Assembly (NCBI GenBank): GCA_963704355.1
Contig: OY969891.1
Location: forward strand, 3,782,001-3,846,000
Reading direction: 5' to 3'
Length of the DNA: 64,000 nucleotides
DNA from: Bog-473 sp963704355
GTDB taxonomy: Bacteria; Actinomycetota; Acidimicrobiia; Acidimicrobiales; RAAP-2
Shown: positions 43,448 through 52,100 of the stretch, in pieces
How positions within the stretch are numbered: position 1 is the first letter of the stretch
Layout: each line of letters begins with the position of its first letter
Translations under genes and position numbers: made by a program
The notes under the pieces: model-generated
The model's input: the letters and a program-made list of their open reading frames with translations, nothing else
Databases searched by the model: none
What the model was told of the DNA's origin: nothing

Positions 43448-44473
43448 TCACGTGGTCCTCTTCCGCCACTGGGGCAGCTGCCCCATGAGAGGCGCAAGAC
43501 CACGCCACCAGCGTCGGGTGTCGGCGCTGTCGTGGTGCGGTCGGCAAAACAGGCGGACCGTGCTGCCGAGGTCGTCCAGATACCAGCGCAGCTGGTACAG
43601 CGCCATGAGTGCGCGGTCCACCTCGTGACCGGTTGCTCGCTCGTAGCGCTCGAGGCTGGCCTCGGACGCGGGCGTGATCAAAGAGAGGTCGCGCTCGGCG
43701 GGGGCGAGGGCGACGGTGTCCCAGTCGATCACAACGACCTGCTCGTCGACTTCCATCAGGTTCGCCGGGTGTGGCTCGCCGTGTGTGATCACCGTCCTCG
43801 ATCGCGCACGAACGGTCTCATCGGCGAGCCGGCCGAAGTCCGCCACGAGCGCGCGTAGGTCGGCGGCCTGCGTGGCGAGGAGCTGACGAGCGGGCTCCGC
43901 GAAGGTTCCGCCGTTCCACGGCGCCGCGGGATCCTTCAGATACGCGTCCAGGTCGTCTCGGCCCGTGTAGCCGAGTTCATGGCACGGAGCCTCATCTCGC
44001 ACGGCGGGTGTGGAGAGGTGCAGGCGCGTGATCGAGCTCAGCGCCAGGTCGCACAGCCGAGGGTCGTCGAACGGGCCGAAGCGAAAGGACCGTCCGCTCA
44101 CATATGGGAAGACCGATAGGGCGAGCCGATCGTCGATCCGGCGCACGAGTTGGCCGTCTCCTGCCGGGACCGCTGATACCACGAATTCCAGTCCGGCGAC
44201 TTCGCGCAACGTTTCCGAGATGTGCAACGCACGCCTGAGACCTGCGAAGACAGCGTTTCGTGAGCCGCCCAGCCACTCCTTGTCGTCCAGATCGTCAACC
44301 GTGACGAAGTGGAGGCGGCCTTGTTCGCTGACCCGCCAATGGTGGCTGCCTCCACCCTCGGGGACGTACTCCATCGTCGAGGCGTGGATGGCCCAGCCCT
44401 TCGCAAGCTCGTGTTCGAGCAGCTGTGGTCGAAGGCCCTCAGGCGGACTGCGCACCGTTCGTAGCGTATGCAC
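43448..44473 (-). CDS. Aminoglycoside/choline-kinase-like phosphotransferase
   Basis: The 341-residue protein is an APH-family kinase. VITHGEPHPANLMEVDEQ is the catalytic loop (His-Gly-x-x-x-x-x-Asn) and VVVIDWDTVALAPAERDL the metal-binding Asp-x-Asp. YVPEGGGSHHWRVSEQGRLH, with FVTVDDLDDKEW, forms the N-lobe strands, close to spectinomycin phosphotransferases such as APH(9). These kinases modify antibiotics or small metabolites; resistance cannot be concluded from sequence. The GTG at 44473 and a TTG at 44482 are both possible starts; neither has a clear ribosome site. Confidence 0.82.
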   Translation of the reverse strand: MHTLRTVRSPPEGLRPQLLEHELAKGWAIHASTMEYVPEGGGSHHWRVSEQGRLHFVTVDDLDDKEWLGGSRNAVFAGLRRALHISETLREVAGLEFVVSAVPAGDGQLVRRIDDRLALSVFPYVSGRSFRFGPFDDPRLCDLALSSITRLHLSTPAVRDEAPCHELGYTGRDDLDAYLKDPAAPWNGGTFAEPARQLLATQAADLRALVADFGRLADETVRARSRTVITHGEPHPANLMEVDEQVVVIDWDTVALAPAERDLSLITPASEASLERYERATGHEVDRALMALYQLRWYLDDLGSTVRLFCRPHHDSADTRRWWRGLAPLMGQLPQWRKRTT

Positions 44474-44591
44474 CGCCGGCAACGGCGCCGTGAGTTCACA
44501 AAGTGGAACTCATGGCGGGTCTCCCGGCCGGACGCTCTCGCGTGGCAAGCGCGCTCGTACCGTCGAACGCGACTACAGACTCCGTTCGTTC

Positions 44592-45191
44592 CTACGGCTC
44601 CAGGCTGAAGGGCGGGTACTCGTCGTTCAGCAGCAGGAGGTACGCCGACACCCGGAGCTGCCAGCGGAACACGCCGAAGCAGAAGTTCTTCAGCGACGGG
44701 TTCCACTCGCCGGTGAACAGGGCGATGAACCACGAGATGAGGAGGCAGATTCCGTTGGCGATGTTGAGGAAGTAGAGAACGATGTATTGCGGAATGACCA
44801 TGATGATGCGTATCAGCACGGTGACCCGGTTGCGCTCTCCGCTGACCGGCGCGACGTTCAAGGCCGACGGGTAACCACCCGGATCGGCGAACCCTTGCGG
44901 GATCGGCGTGAAGGGCGGATACGGCTCGGCCCACACGAAGAGGCCGGTGATCACACGCCACTGATAGCGAAGGACGCCGGCGATGAAGTCGCTCAGGCTC
45001 TCCGATGCGCTGCCGGTGAACACGATGGAGAACCAGCACACGATCGCCGCGAGGAAGGCCACGATGTTGAGGATGTACAGCCAGATGAACTGTGGGATGA
45101 AGATCAGCCAGTTGGTCAGGACCTTGACTGGCTCAATTTTCGCAGGTCCCTCCGGCATTTCGATAGTCAACGGAGGATAGGCACCCGGCAT
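44592..45191 (-). CDS. DUF4389 membrane protein
   Basis: The 199-residue protein contains two similar halves, each with an inward pair of helices: LIFIPQFIWLYILNIVAFLA and IIMVIPQYIVLYFLNIANGI, followed by WFSIVFTGSASESLSDF and WFIALFTGEWNPSLKNF, then the Tyr-Pro-Pro-Phe motif (AEPYPPFT, NDEYPPFS). That repeat defines DUF4389 proteins common in actinobacteria; function unknown. The ATG at 45191 follows AAGGGAG. The secreted propeller gene lies upstream on the same strand, 159 bases away. Confidence 0.82.
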   Translation of the reverse strand: MPGAYPPLTIEMPEGPAKIEPVKVLTNWLIFIPQFIWLYILNIVAFLAAIVCWFSIVFTGSASESLSDFIAGVLRYQWRVITGLFVWAEPYPPFTPIPQGFADPGGYPSALNVAPVSGERNRVTVLIRIIMVIPQYIVLYFLNIANGICLLISWFIALFTGEWNPSLKNFCFGVFRWQLRVSAYLLLLNDEYPPFSLEP

Positions 45192-45240
45192 AGAGGACTC
45201 CCTTCGTTCTGCCTCTGACGCGGCACGATAGCCCGCCCGA

Positions 45241-45254
45241 CGTCACCGGTGACG
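45241..45254. promoter_or_regulatory. 14-base perfect palindrome, possible operator
   Basis: CGTCACCGGTGACG lies 50 bases upstream of the DUF4389 start. A related half-site, TGACCGGTGC, occurs near 45291. The position suits a repressor site for the leftward gene. Function is inference. Confidence 0.35.
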
Positions 45255-45350
45255 GATCCTCCTCGCCGGCCTCAGGGGCGGATGCAGGTGTGACCGGTGC
45301 GTGACGCCCGAGCGACGGGCCGTGACGACGGCCAGGAAGTTCCCGGCGGG

Positions 45351-46556
45351 TCACAGACCCCGCAGCCCGCCTGAACCGGGCACTGGGCCCCACGAGGCCG
45401 CCAAGGGTTCCTGGGCGTTCAGGGTCTGCTTCATTCCGACAGCGACGCAGAACGTTGAAGACGGACAGGACACGTCGTCGAGTGGGAACTTGGGGTTGAC
45501 ACCTGTCGACCCCAGCCTGCCGGTGTTCATCATGGTCCAGGCCGAACCGTTCCAGGCTGCGGCCTGGGCTGGGACGGCGCGCACTGGAGAGTACGAAGAG
45601 CTCGGGCCGGTTGCGACGCACCAGGTGGTCGTCGGGCACGACATGCTCACAAGGAGGAATGGGTTCTCGGGGAGCGACGAGGCCGTCCAGGTTCCAGTCG
45701 ACGCGTTCCACACCATCATGGCGACGCGCGATTCGAACGCAGAGCAGGTCACCGATGCCGGCACGCAGCTGACGGCGAACAATGGGGTGAGGTAGCCGGT
45801 TGACGGCGACACGTCCGACCAGACGCCGTTGTTGAAGTACTGGGCCAGCGCAGGGCCGCTCGACCCCGATGCGCCCTCTGACTCACCGACGGCGAGGCAT
45901 TGCGAGACCCCGAGACACGACACGCTGTTGAGGATTCCTGGAACGCTCGTCGGATCGAGCAACCAGCTCTGTCCGTTCCATTCTGCGGCAAGCGTGCCGA
46001 ATCCTAGGAACTTGGTTCCGGAAGAGAGTTGCTGGGAGCCCACGGCCACGCAGTCGGTTCCGACACATGACACGCTCGCGAGAGACTGCATGGTCGTGGT
46101 GGGGAGGGTCGTCACCGTCCAGGCGGATCCGTTCCAGATCTCGGCGAACCCTTCGCCGTAGGTGGGGAGCGCCATGCAAAAGGATGGCGACGAGCACGAG
46201 ATGTCCGTCAATCCGTACCCGCCTTGATCGACGATCGGGGTCGGCACGAGCTTCCACTTGCCGGTCCAGACTTCCGCCAGTGGCTCCGGCGCCGGCTGGG
46301 TTGCTCTGGAGTTCGGGATTTGCGAGCCCACCGCCATGCAGAAGGTCGTGGTGGGGCACGACACGCCCTCCAGTGCGTCCTGGGGATTCGCACCCGCCAA
46401 GTGCGGTGTCGACATCTGCGCCCATGGGGTCGTTGCGGTGACGGCGCCGTTCGCCGTCGGTACACCGACCAAGAATGCAGCCGACATGGCCGCCACGGCC
46501 GAGACCATCACCACGCCGCGCCCGTACAGTGCTCGAAGAGCAGACTCCCGCCGCAT
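45351..46556 (-). CDS. Secreted seven-repeat, cysteine-paired beta-propeller protein
   Basis: The 401-residue protein has an N-terminal signal peptide (VVMVSAVAAMSAAFLVGV, cleavage near ANG-A at 38). The mature part holds seven repeats of about 50 residues, each with a cysteine pair and a Trp strand: VSCPTTTFCMAVG, ISCSSPSFCMAL, VSCVGTDCVAVG, VSCLGVSQCLAVG, VSCVPASVTCSAF, MSCPTTTWCVATG and VSCPSSTFCVAVG, followed in most by AExWNGxxW-like strands (AEIWNGSAWTV, AAWNGSAWTM). Seven repeats fit a seven-bladed propeller with a disulfide in each blade. Start ATG at 46556 after GGGAGG. Ligand unknown. Confidence 0.8.
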   Translation of the reverse strand: MRRESALRALYGRGVVMVSAVAAMSAAFLVGVPTANGAVTATTPWAQMSTPHLAGANPQDALEGVSCPTTTFCMAVGSQIPNSRATQPAPEPLAEVWTGKWKLVPTPIVDQGGYGLTDISCSSPSFCMALPTYGEGFAEIWNGSAWTVTTLPTTTMQSLASVSCVGTDCVAVGSQQLSSGTKFLGFGTLAAEWNGQSWLLDPTSVPGILNSVSCLGVSQCLAVGESEGASGSSGPALAQYFNNGVWSDVSPSTGYLTPLFAVSCVPASVTCSAFESRVAMMVWNASTGTWTASSLPENPFLLVSMSCPTTTWCVATGPSSSYSPVRAVPAQAAAWNGSAWTMMNTGRLGSTGVNPKFPLDDVSCPSSTFCVAVGMKQTLNAQEPLAASWGPVPGSGGLRGL

Positions 46557-46946
46557 CTTGCCTCCCCTGTATCCAATTGCTCAGGTCGGCTGAAATTCAG
46601 TGGCCCGCCACCGATTTCCACCTGGCTGAAGCGTAGTCCTTGCCCGTAGACGATCGCCGCCCCTCAGGCGTCTTGCTCTGGTCCCAACTGGAAGGCCCGC
46701 TACACGTGAGAATTCGCGTGAAATGTCGCCGACAATTCGCGTTTGGTGACATCGGGATCCGGAACCTGGGGAGCAAGCCCTCAGCTCACGCGACGGGCCG
46801 GGACTCTCGATGACGCCAACCGGTGGATGGCTGGGGTCCCAAGTCCCTACTCTTGGACGCGGACGATGGCGGCTGATGAGCTGGATTTGGTCACCGGTTC
46901 AGGATTCGGCAGGTACGGCAGGCGACTCGCGGGCGAGCAGCGGTCG
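46557..46946. other. 390-base stretch without a supported gene
   Basis: Short frames here (for example 46743-46958 plus) have no motif, ribosome site or coding character. The stretch holds the promoter region of the propeller gene and the iterated repeat at 46706-46750. Confidence 0.6.
46706..46750 (+). repeat. Iterated TTCGCG repeat, left copy facing right
   Basis: The sequence opens with GTGAGAATTCGCG and carries a second AATTCGCGTTTG 23 bases later (TTCGCG at 46713 and 46736). A copy in the opposite orientation lies at 49091-49153. The two enclose the metallo-beta-lactamase, SRPBCC and TetR genes. Confidence 0.7.
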
Positions 46947-47750
46947 TCATCGTCCTGATCCCGTCGTACCGGCCAACATCATTTCGAGGACGGCCTGATC
47001 GGGACCTTCGAAACGATCGGCCGCAGGGACAAGGGCCAGGGAGTCGACGAAGAATTCGAGCATCGAACCGGGGGCGGGCGGCAAATGGCTGCTGCATACC
47101 ATGGTCGGCTCCAGGGCACGCAGACGCTCGAGCGAGCGGCCGAAGGCGTCGCGATCGACGTCGTGGACCCAGGCCGAGTCGATCGTCGCCCAGCGGACCT
47201 GCCCCGACCGCAGCTCGTCGGCGTCGAGGTCCGTCGCGTCGGTAGGGACGGCGGGGAGTAGCGCCCCGAAACAGTCCGAGCTGAAGAGGATCCCGGTGCG
47301 ATCGTCGATGAAGCCGGTGGTGATCGGGTTGTCGTAGACGGGTGGCTTCATGGCCGTGAGCCGGCGATCGCCGACCGACACGCTCTGACCCGGGTTCACG
47401 AGGTGGACACGATCCATGGGCAGGGGCGTCGAGGACAACCCCATGATGCCGACGCCGAGGAAGGACGTGATGACCCGCAACTCCGGATTCGCCTCGACCA
47501 AGGTGGCCAGGGAGCCGATGTGATCGAAGTCGGTGTGGGTCAGCCAGACCCAGCGCAGTTCGGCCGGGTCGATCACCGACTCCAGCTCGGTCATGAACTC
47601 GCTGGCGCCGGCCACGGTGCCGGTGTCGACAAGGATGGGCTCGGCGCCGTGCAACACGAACGCGTTGATCGCGAGTGAACCGAGCGCGGGGATCTCCGCG
47701 GTCGTGGTGATGACATCGACACCAGGCGCCGCGCTGAAGCAGGTCGTCAT
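46947..47750 (-). CDS. Metallo-beta-lactamase-fold hydrolase
   Basis: The 267-residue protein has the MBL metal motif in WVWLTHTDFDHIGSLATLVE (His-x-Asp-x-Asp-His, with Thr-Asp between), SSDCFGALLP for the bridging Asp, and CSSHLPPAPG for the final His. AINAFVLHGAEPILVDTG is the N-terminal strand pair. The arrangement recalls flavodiiron-type and ODP-type MBL proteins. Its ATG at 47750 overlaps the SRPBCC stop (ATGA), so the two are coupled. Substrate unknown. Confidence 0.87.
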   Translation of the reverse strand: MTTCFSAAPGVDVITTTAEIPALGSLAINAFVLHGAEPILVDTGTVAGASEFMTELESVIDPAELRWVWLTHTDFDHIGSLATLVEANPELRVITSFLGVGIMGLSSTPLPMDRVHLVNPGQSVSVGDRRLTAMKPPVYDNPITTGFIDDRTGILFSSDCFGALLPAVPTDATDLDADELRSGQVRWATIDSAWVHDVDRDAFGRSLERLRALEPTMVCSSHLPPAPGSMLEFFVDSLALVPAADRFEGPDQAVLEMMLAGTTGSGR

Positions 47751-48283
47751 GACCGGGTCTCCTTGTCGAGCTCGTTGTGCGCGGGCGCGGCGTGCTGCGC
47801 GCTCTCGGCCGTGACCTTGAGGCGCTCGAGCGTGGTGCGCATGCCCTCGAGCAGTTCCTTGTGGCGGTTGAGCGGGACGTCGATAATGCGCGCCCAGGTG
47901 GGGATCCAACGGACCTCGTAGCCCTCGCTCACCCTGGTGCGGCCGTCGCCCAGCGATTCGAAGCGGTAGTGCCACGCCGTCGAGGGCCGACCACCCTCGT
48001 CGGTGATGAAGCTGAACGCACGGCCCGGATCGGCCGCCAGGACCGTCCCGTGACGCGAGTAGCGGATACGCCGGCCCGGGCCCACTGCGTTGTGCCCGAC
48101 GAACGTCGTGCCCACGACCGGCACGCTGACGTCTCCTTCCCATTCGACCCGTTCGCACTCGGGGCTCCACTCGCCGATCCGAGGGAGGTCCGAGACCAAC
48201 CCGTAGAGGACGTGGGCGTCTGCCTCGATCTCGAGCTCGACGCTGTCCTCGTACAACCACCACCGCTGGTTCTTCGGTGCCAT
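47747..48283 (-). CDS. SRPBCC-family (START-like) ligand-binding protein
   Basis: The 178-residue protein is a polyketide-cyclase/dehydrase-like SRPBCC member that encloses a hydrophobic ligand. VELEIEADAHVLYGLVSDLP with RIGEWSPEC is the family opening, FVGHNAVGPGRRIRYSRHG the central strands, and TAWHYRFESLGDGRTRVSEG the usual end of the sheet, followed by a long C-terminal helix KELLEGMRTTLERLKV. It is the first gene of a two-gene unit divergent from TetR, with the operator-like dyad between. Likely role: binding or conversion of the inducer. Confidence 0.85.
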   Translation of the reverse strand: MAPKNQRWWLYEDSVELEIEADAHVLYGLVSDLPRIGEWSPECERVEWEGDVSVPVVGTTFVGHNAVGPGRRIRYSRHGTVLAADPGRAFSFITDEGGRPSTAWHYRFESLGDGRTRVSEGYEVRWIPTWARIIDVPLNRHKELLEGMRTTLERLKVTAESAQHAAPAHNELDKETRS

Positions 48284-48322
48284 CGGTCACTCCTTTCGTG
48301 CCGCCGTACTGATCACTGCAAA

Positions 48323-48339
48323 AGCTAAGCCAATTAGCT
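48323..48339. promoter_or_regulatory. Operator-like dyad between SRPBCC and TetR genes
   Basis: AGCTAAgccaaTTAGCT has 6-base perfect arms around a 5-base spacer, in an AT-rich island of the 93-base divergent region. It is the expected place for a TetR-family repressor to control both directions. Confidence 0.6.
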
Positions 48340-48376
48340 GATGCTGTCAAGCGCTCCTTCTGCTAAAGTATCCGCG

Positions 48377-49054
48377 ATGGCAGTGACGGACGACGTGACC
48401 GACGAGCACGGTGGCCCTCTACCGGGTGACCGTCGGGCCCGGCGGCGCCAAGAGACGATTGAGGAGATCCTCGCCATCGCCGATGAAGTGATGGCCGAGG
48501 AGGGAGTCAACGGCCTCAGCCTCTCGGAGGTGGCCCGCCGGCTCGGGGTGAAGCCGCCGTCGATCTACAAGTACTTCGACTCGCTCATGTCCATCTACGA
48601 CGCCCTCTTCGAGCGGGGCCAGCGGGACCATCTCGAGGCCATGCGCAGCGCGATGGCGTACGCCGAGCCGGGCCTCGCCGCGCTGGCCACCGGCCTCGCG
48701 GCCAGCGGTCGATGGGCGCTCGCCCACCCGGCCACGGCACAACTGCTGTTCTGGCGCCCGGTTCCCCGCTTCGAGGCGACGCCCGAGGCCATGGCCTCGA
48801 GTGTCGAGATGATCCGGATCCAACGCGAGGCGCTGGCCGCTGCCGTTGCGGCGGGACAGCTCGGACCAGCGGCGGACTCCGACGAGGCGCTCTGGGCGAT
48901 CTCGATCCTTATCAGCGGCGCCATCGGCCAGGCGCTGGCCAACGAGCCGGGTCTGCCCTGGGGAAAGGGTCGCTTCAGCCCGCTGTTCCCCAAACTTCTC
49001 GGCACGCTCGCCTCGCTCTACCCGCCGAATCCCGCCCGCCGCCGCTCGCGCTGA
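48377..49054 (+). CDS. TetR-family transcriptional regulator
   Basis: The 225-residue repressor has an N-terminal helix-turn-helix: RRQETIEEILAIADEVMAEE, VNGLSLSEVARRLGVKPPSI and YKYFDSLMSIYDALFERGQR. The C-terminal half (80-215) is a helical ligand-binding domain with GLAASGRWALAHPATAQLLF, typical of TetR subgroup WHG-like proteins. The ATG at 48377 starts 37 bases from the dyad. Its likely targets are itself and the divergent SRPBCC-MBL pair; the ligand is probably hydrophobic. Confidence 0.92.
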   Translation: MAVTDDVTDEHGGPLPGDRRARRRQETIEEILAIADEVMAEEGVNGLSLSEVARRLGVKPPSIYKYFDSLMSIYDALFERGQRDHLEAMRSAMAYAEPGLAALATGLAASGRWALAHPATAQLLFWRPVPRFEATPEAMASSVEMIRIQREALAAAVAAGQLGPAADSDEALWAISILISGAIGQALANEPGLPWGKGRFSPLFPKLLGTLASLYPPNPARRRSR

Positions 49055-49090
49055 ATGGCCGACGGTTGGCGAGATCGCCGCTGATGTCGT

Positions 49091-49153
49091 CAGCCGCGAA
49101 AAACGGCGACGTCAAACGCGAAACCCCAGCGGCGCCAAACGCGAAATTCTCAC
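49091..49153 (-). repeat. Iterated TTTCGCG repeat, right copy facing left
   Basis: Read on the minus strand from 49153 the sequence opens GTGAGAATTTCGCGTTTGG. TTTCGCG then recurs at 23- and 22-base steps (CGCGAAA on the plus strand at 49140, 49117 and 49095). The first base coincides with the last base of the nrdJ stop codon. It is an inverted match to 46706-46750. Confidence 0.7.
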
Positions 49154-52100
49154 TACGAACAGCCGCTGGTCGTCCCGCAGCTCCCGCACACGTAGCACGA
49201 GCCTGCCCGCTGCATGTAGTTGCCGCAGTTGTAACAGAAGGGCGCGTCGCGCTGTTCGGCCCGGGCCAGCGGCTGCATGGCCCCCGGTAGCCCGGACGCC
49301 GGTACGCCGGGGACGCCCGGCACCAAGCCCGAACCCGAGCCTGCCGCACCCGCACCCGTCGCCTCGCTCAGCCCGTCGTCGACCAGCCCGACCGACGGCG
49401 TCGCCATCTCCTCGACGCCCGGCAGCGTCGGCTGCGTGCGCTCGAGGGTCGAGAAGATCCCGAGGTCGGCCCGCTCGTCGAGCGTGAGGTAGTCGAGCGC
49501 CATACGGCGGAAGATGTAGTCGACCAGGCTGGTGACCAGGCGGAGCTCCGGGTCGTCGGTGATGCCCGCCGGCTCGAACTTCATGTTGGCGTACTTGGTG
49601 ACGAAGGTGGCGAGCGGCACGCCGTGCTGCAGCCCGAGGCTGATGGCGATGGAGAACGCGTCCATGATCCCGGCCAGGGTCGAGCCCTGCTTGGAGACCT
49701 TGATGAACACCTCGCCCGGCCGCCCGTCCTCGTACTCGCCGACCGTGACGTAGCCCTCGCAGTCGGCCACCCGGAACGAGAAGGTCTTCGAGTTGCGCTT
49801 GCGGGGCAGGCGCTCACGCACCGCCCCGACCACCAACGGCGCCACCGTCCGCTCGCGCTCGTTGGCCAAGGCGGCCTCGAGCTCGGCGATGTGCGCCGCG
49901 ATCTGGCGGTCGCGTGCCTCGGCCTCGGACCCCGCCGGCGCGGTGTCGCCACCGTCGACGCCGCTGGCTGACGCGCCCACCATCTTCGTCGTCGAGAGCG
50001 GCTGGGCCACCTTGCAGTTGTCGCGGTAGACGGCGACCGCCTTGATGCCCAGGCGCCAGGCGTCGATGTGCAGCTGCTCGACGTCCTCGACCGACACGTC
50101 CTCGGGCATGTTGACAGTCTTTGAAATTGCGCCGCTGATGAAGGGCTGGACCGCCCCCATCATGCGGATGTGACCGGTGTAATGGATCGTGTTGTCGCCC
50201 ATGGAGCAGGCGAACACGGCCAGGTGCTCGGGGGCCAGGTGCGGCGCACCGAGGATCGACATGTGCTCGTTGACGTACGCCACGATCTCGTCGACCTGCT
50301 CGGCGCTGTAGCCCAGCTTGGTCAAGGCCCGGGGCACCGTCTGGTTGACGATCGACATGGTGCCGCCGCCCACCAGCTTCTTCGTCTTGACGAGGCCGAG
50401 GTCGGGCTCGACGCCGGTGGTGTCACAATCCATCAGCAGGCCGATGGTGTTGTGGCTGACAAAGCCGTTCGCCACATAGGTGACGTTGTCGGGAACCGAG
50501 ATGTCGTAGGTGAGCTCGTCCTCCCCCAGCTCGGCGGTCTGAACGGTGTCGTAGAAGAACCCGAGCAGGTGCCCGAGCTCCCCGTCACCCGTCCGCTCGA
50601 ACAGCTCCGTGGCGATACGACGGCTGATCCTCCCGTGGGAATGCTCGAGCAACAAGACCCTTCGGAGCCGATCGTTTGATGGAGCCAACCGGTCGATCAT
50701 GGCCCGCGTCAGGGGGATGTAGTCCTTTCGGGCCGTCTGGCCGATGGACTGGTCGGTGGTACGGACGCCCGCGTTCTTCCGGTCACCCATGAACCCGATC
50801 ACCTCGAGCCAACGGGTCGAGTGGGCAGCGTTGAGCGTCCTGAGCGAGGCCAATGGAGCTCTCCCCCAACTCGTGCCATCGACACGGTCCTTCACCGACA
50901 GCGTCGTGGGGATGCCGAGCGCGAGCAGCATGGTCTGCACGTCACGCACGAGCTGGAGCGACGTGTTCTTCAGATGCGGGTAGCCCGCACTGGTGTCGCC
51001 GTCGGCCTCGTAGAGACCGCGCAGGAAGGCGGTGTAGACATCCACATCGTTGACGTGGAGCACGGCGTCGGGGATGTGCGCGCTGTACCCCTTGCCGCGG
51101 TGTCCCTCCGAGGGGGCTTGCTTGGCAAAGCCGCAGGCCTCCCACCACAGGGCGAGCCGCACCGAGTCGATCCGCACCTCCGTATAGCCGCGTTGAGGAG
51201 TCACTTTGGAGGGCACGCCGAAGCACTCCTTGATGAGCAAGCTGAGCCGCTCGACGACGTCGAAGTCGGTGTTCGCAACGCAGAACCGGAGGCCACGGCT
51301 GTGCAGCGAGCCGTCTCCCATGAAATATCCGACGATCTCGGCCAGTTCCGCCGTCATCCTGCGGGGAACCCGTACGTGGTGCTCGCTGGTCCAGTAGGCC
51401 TCCGCGAGCGGCGGCAACACGACCTCCTGGGGCTCGCCCACCAATGACCCCATCGCCAACGGGACCAGCTCGCCTCCGCGCAGGTCGCCGAACCGACGCC
51501 ACACCCATTCGCCCGAGTCGGGCTCGACCACCTTGATCCGGTGGGTGGCCGTGCCGCGGACGCGGTAACCCCGCTTCGTGTCCACGGTGACGACGTTCTC
51601 GGTCCCGTTGATGTAGAACTTCGTCGCCGGCCGCGCACCCTCGTCGGTGGCGACCTCGGTCCCGAGCTCCTGCCATTGCGCTCCGTCCGGGTCACCCAGC
51701 GACCCCAGCCGTACGAGGCCGCGTCCGGTCGACACCAGGGTCCCTCCCACGAGGCAACCCGTTGGAGCCAAAACGCTGGCCTGCGAGTTGCGCACGCCGT
51801 AGACCTCGGCCAGGTCGACGGCGCGGTCCCAGGCCTCCTGGGCGGCCGAGAGCAGGTCGGGCGGCACGACGTCCTCGTCGATGCGGGCCCCCTCGGCCTG
51901 GTGCATGCGCAGCACGTTGAGCATGGGCTCGACGTTGTCGTGATAGCCGGCAAACGGTCCCATGCGCGCCGCGATGCGGGCCGAGGTGGCGTACGCGTGC
52001 CCCGTGAGCAGCGCGGTGATGGCGGCCGCCCACGCCCGGCCGGCGTCCGAGTCGTACGGCAGGCCCTCGGCCATGAGCAGCGCGCCCAGGTTGGCGTAGC

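Noticed and set aside
43448..44473. Calling the APH-family kinase a spectinomycin resistance gene
   Set aside because: The family includes kinases of many metabolites; sequence motifs alone do not show resistance.
46743..46998. Short plus-strand frames beside the left repeat
   Set aside because: No coding character or start signal, and they overlap the end of the metallo-beta-lactamase gene.
46701..49160. Target-site duplication at the ends of the repeat-bounded cassette
   Set aside because: Flanks share only TAC with an offset on the left side; this is within chance.
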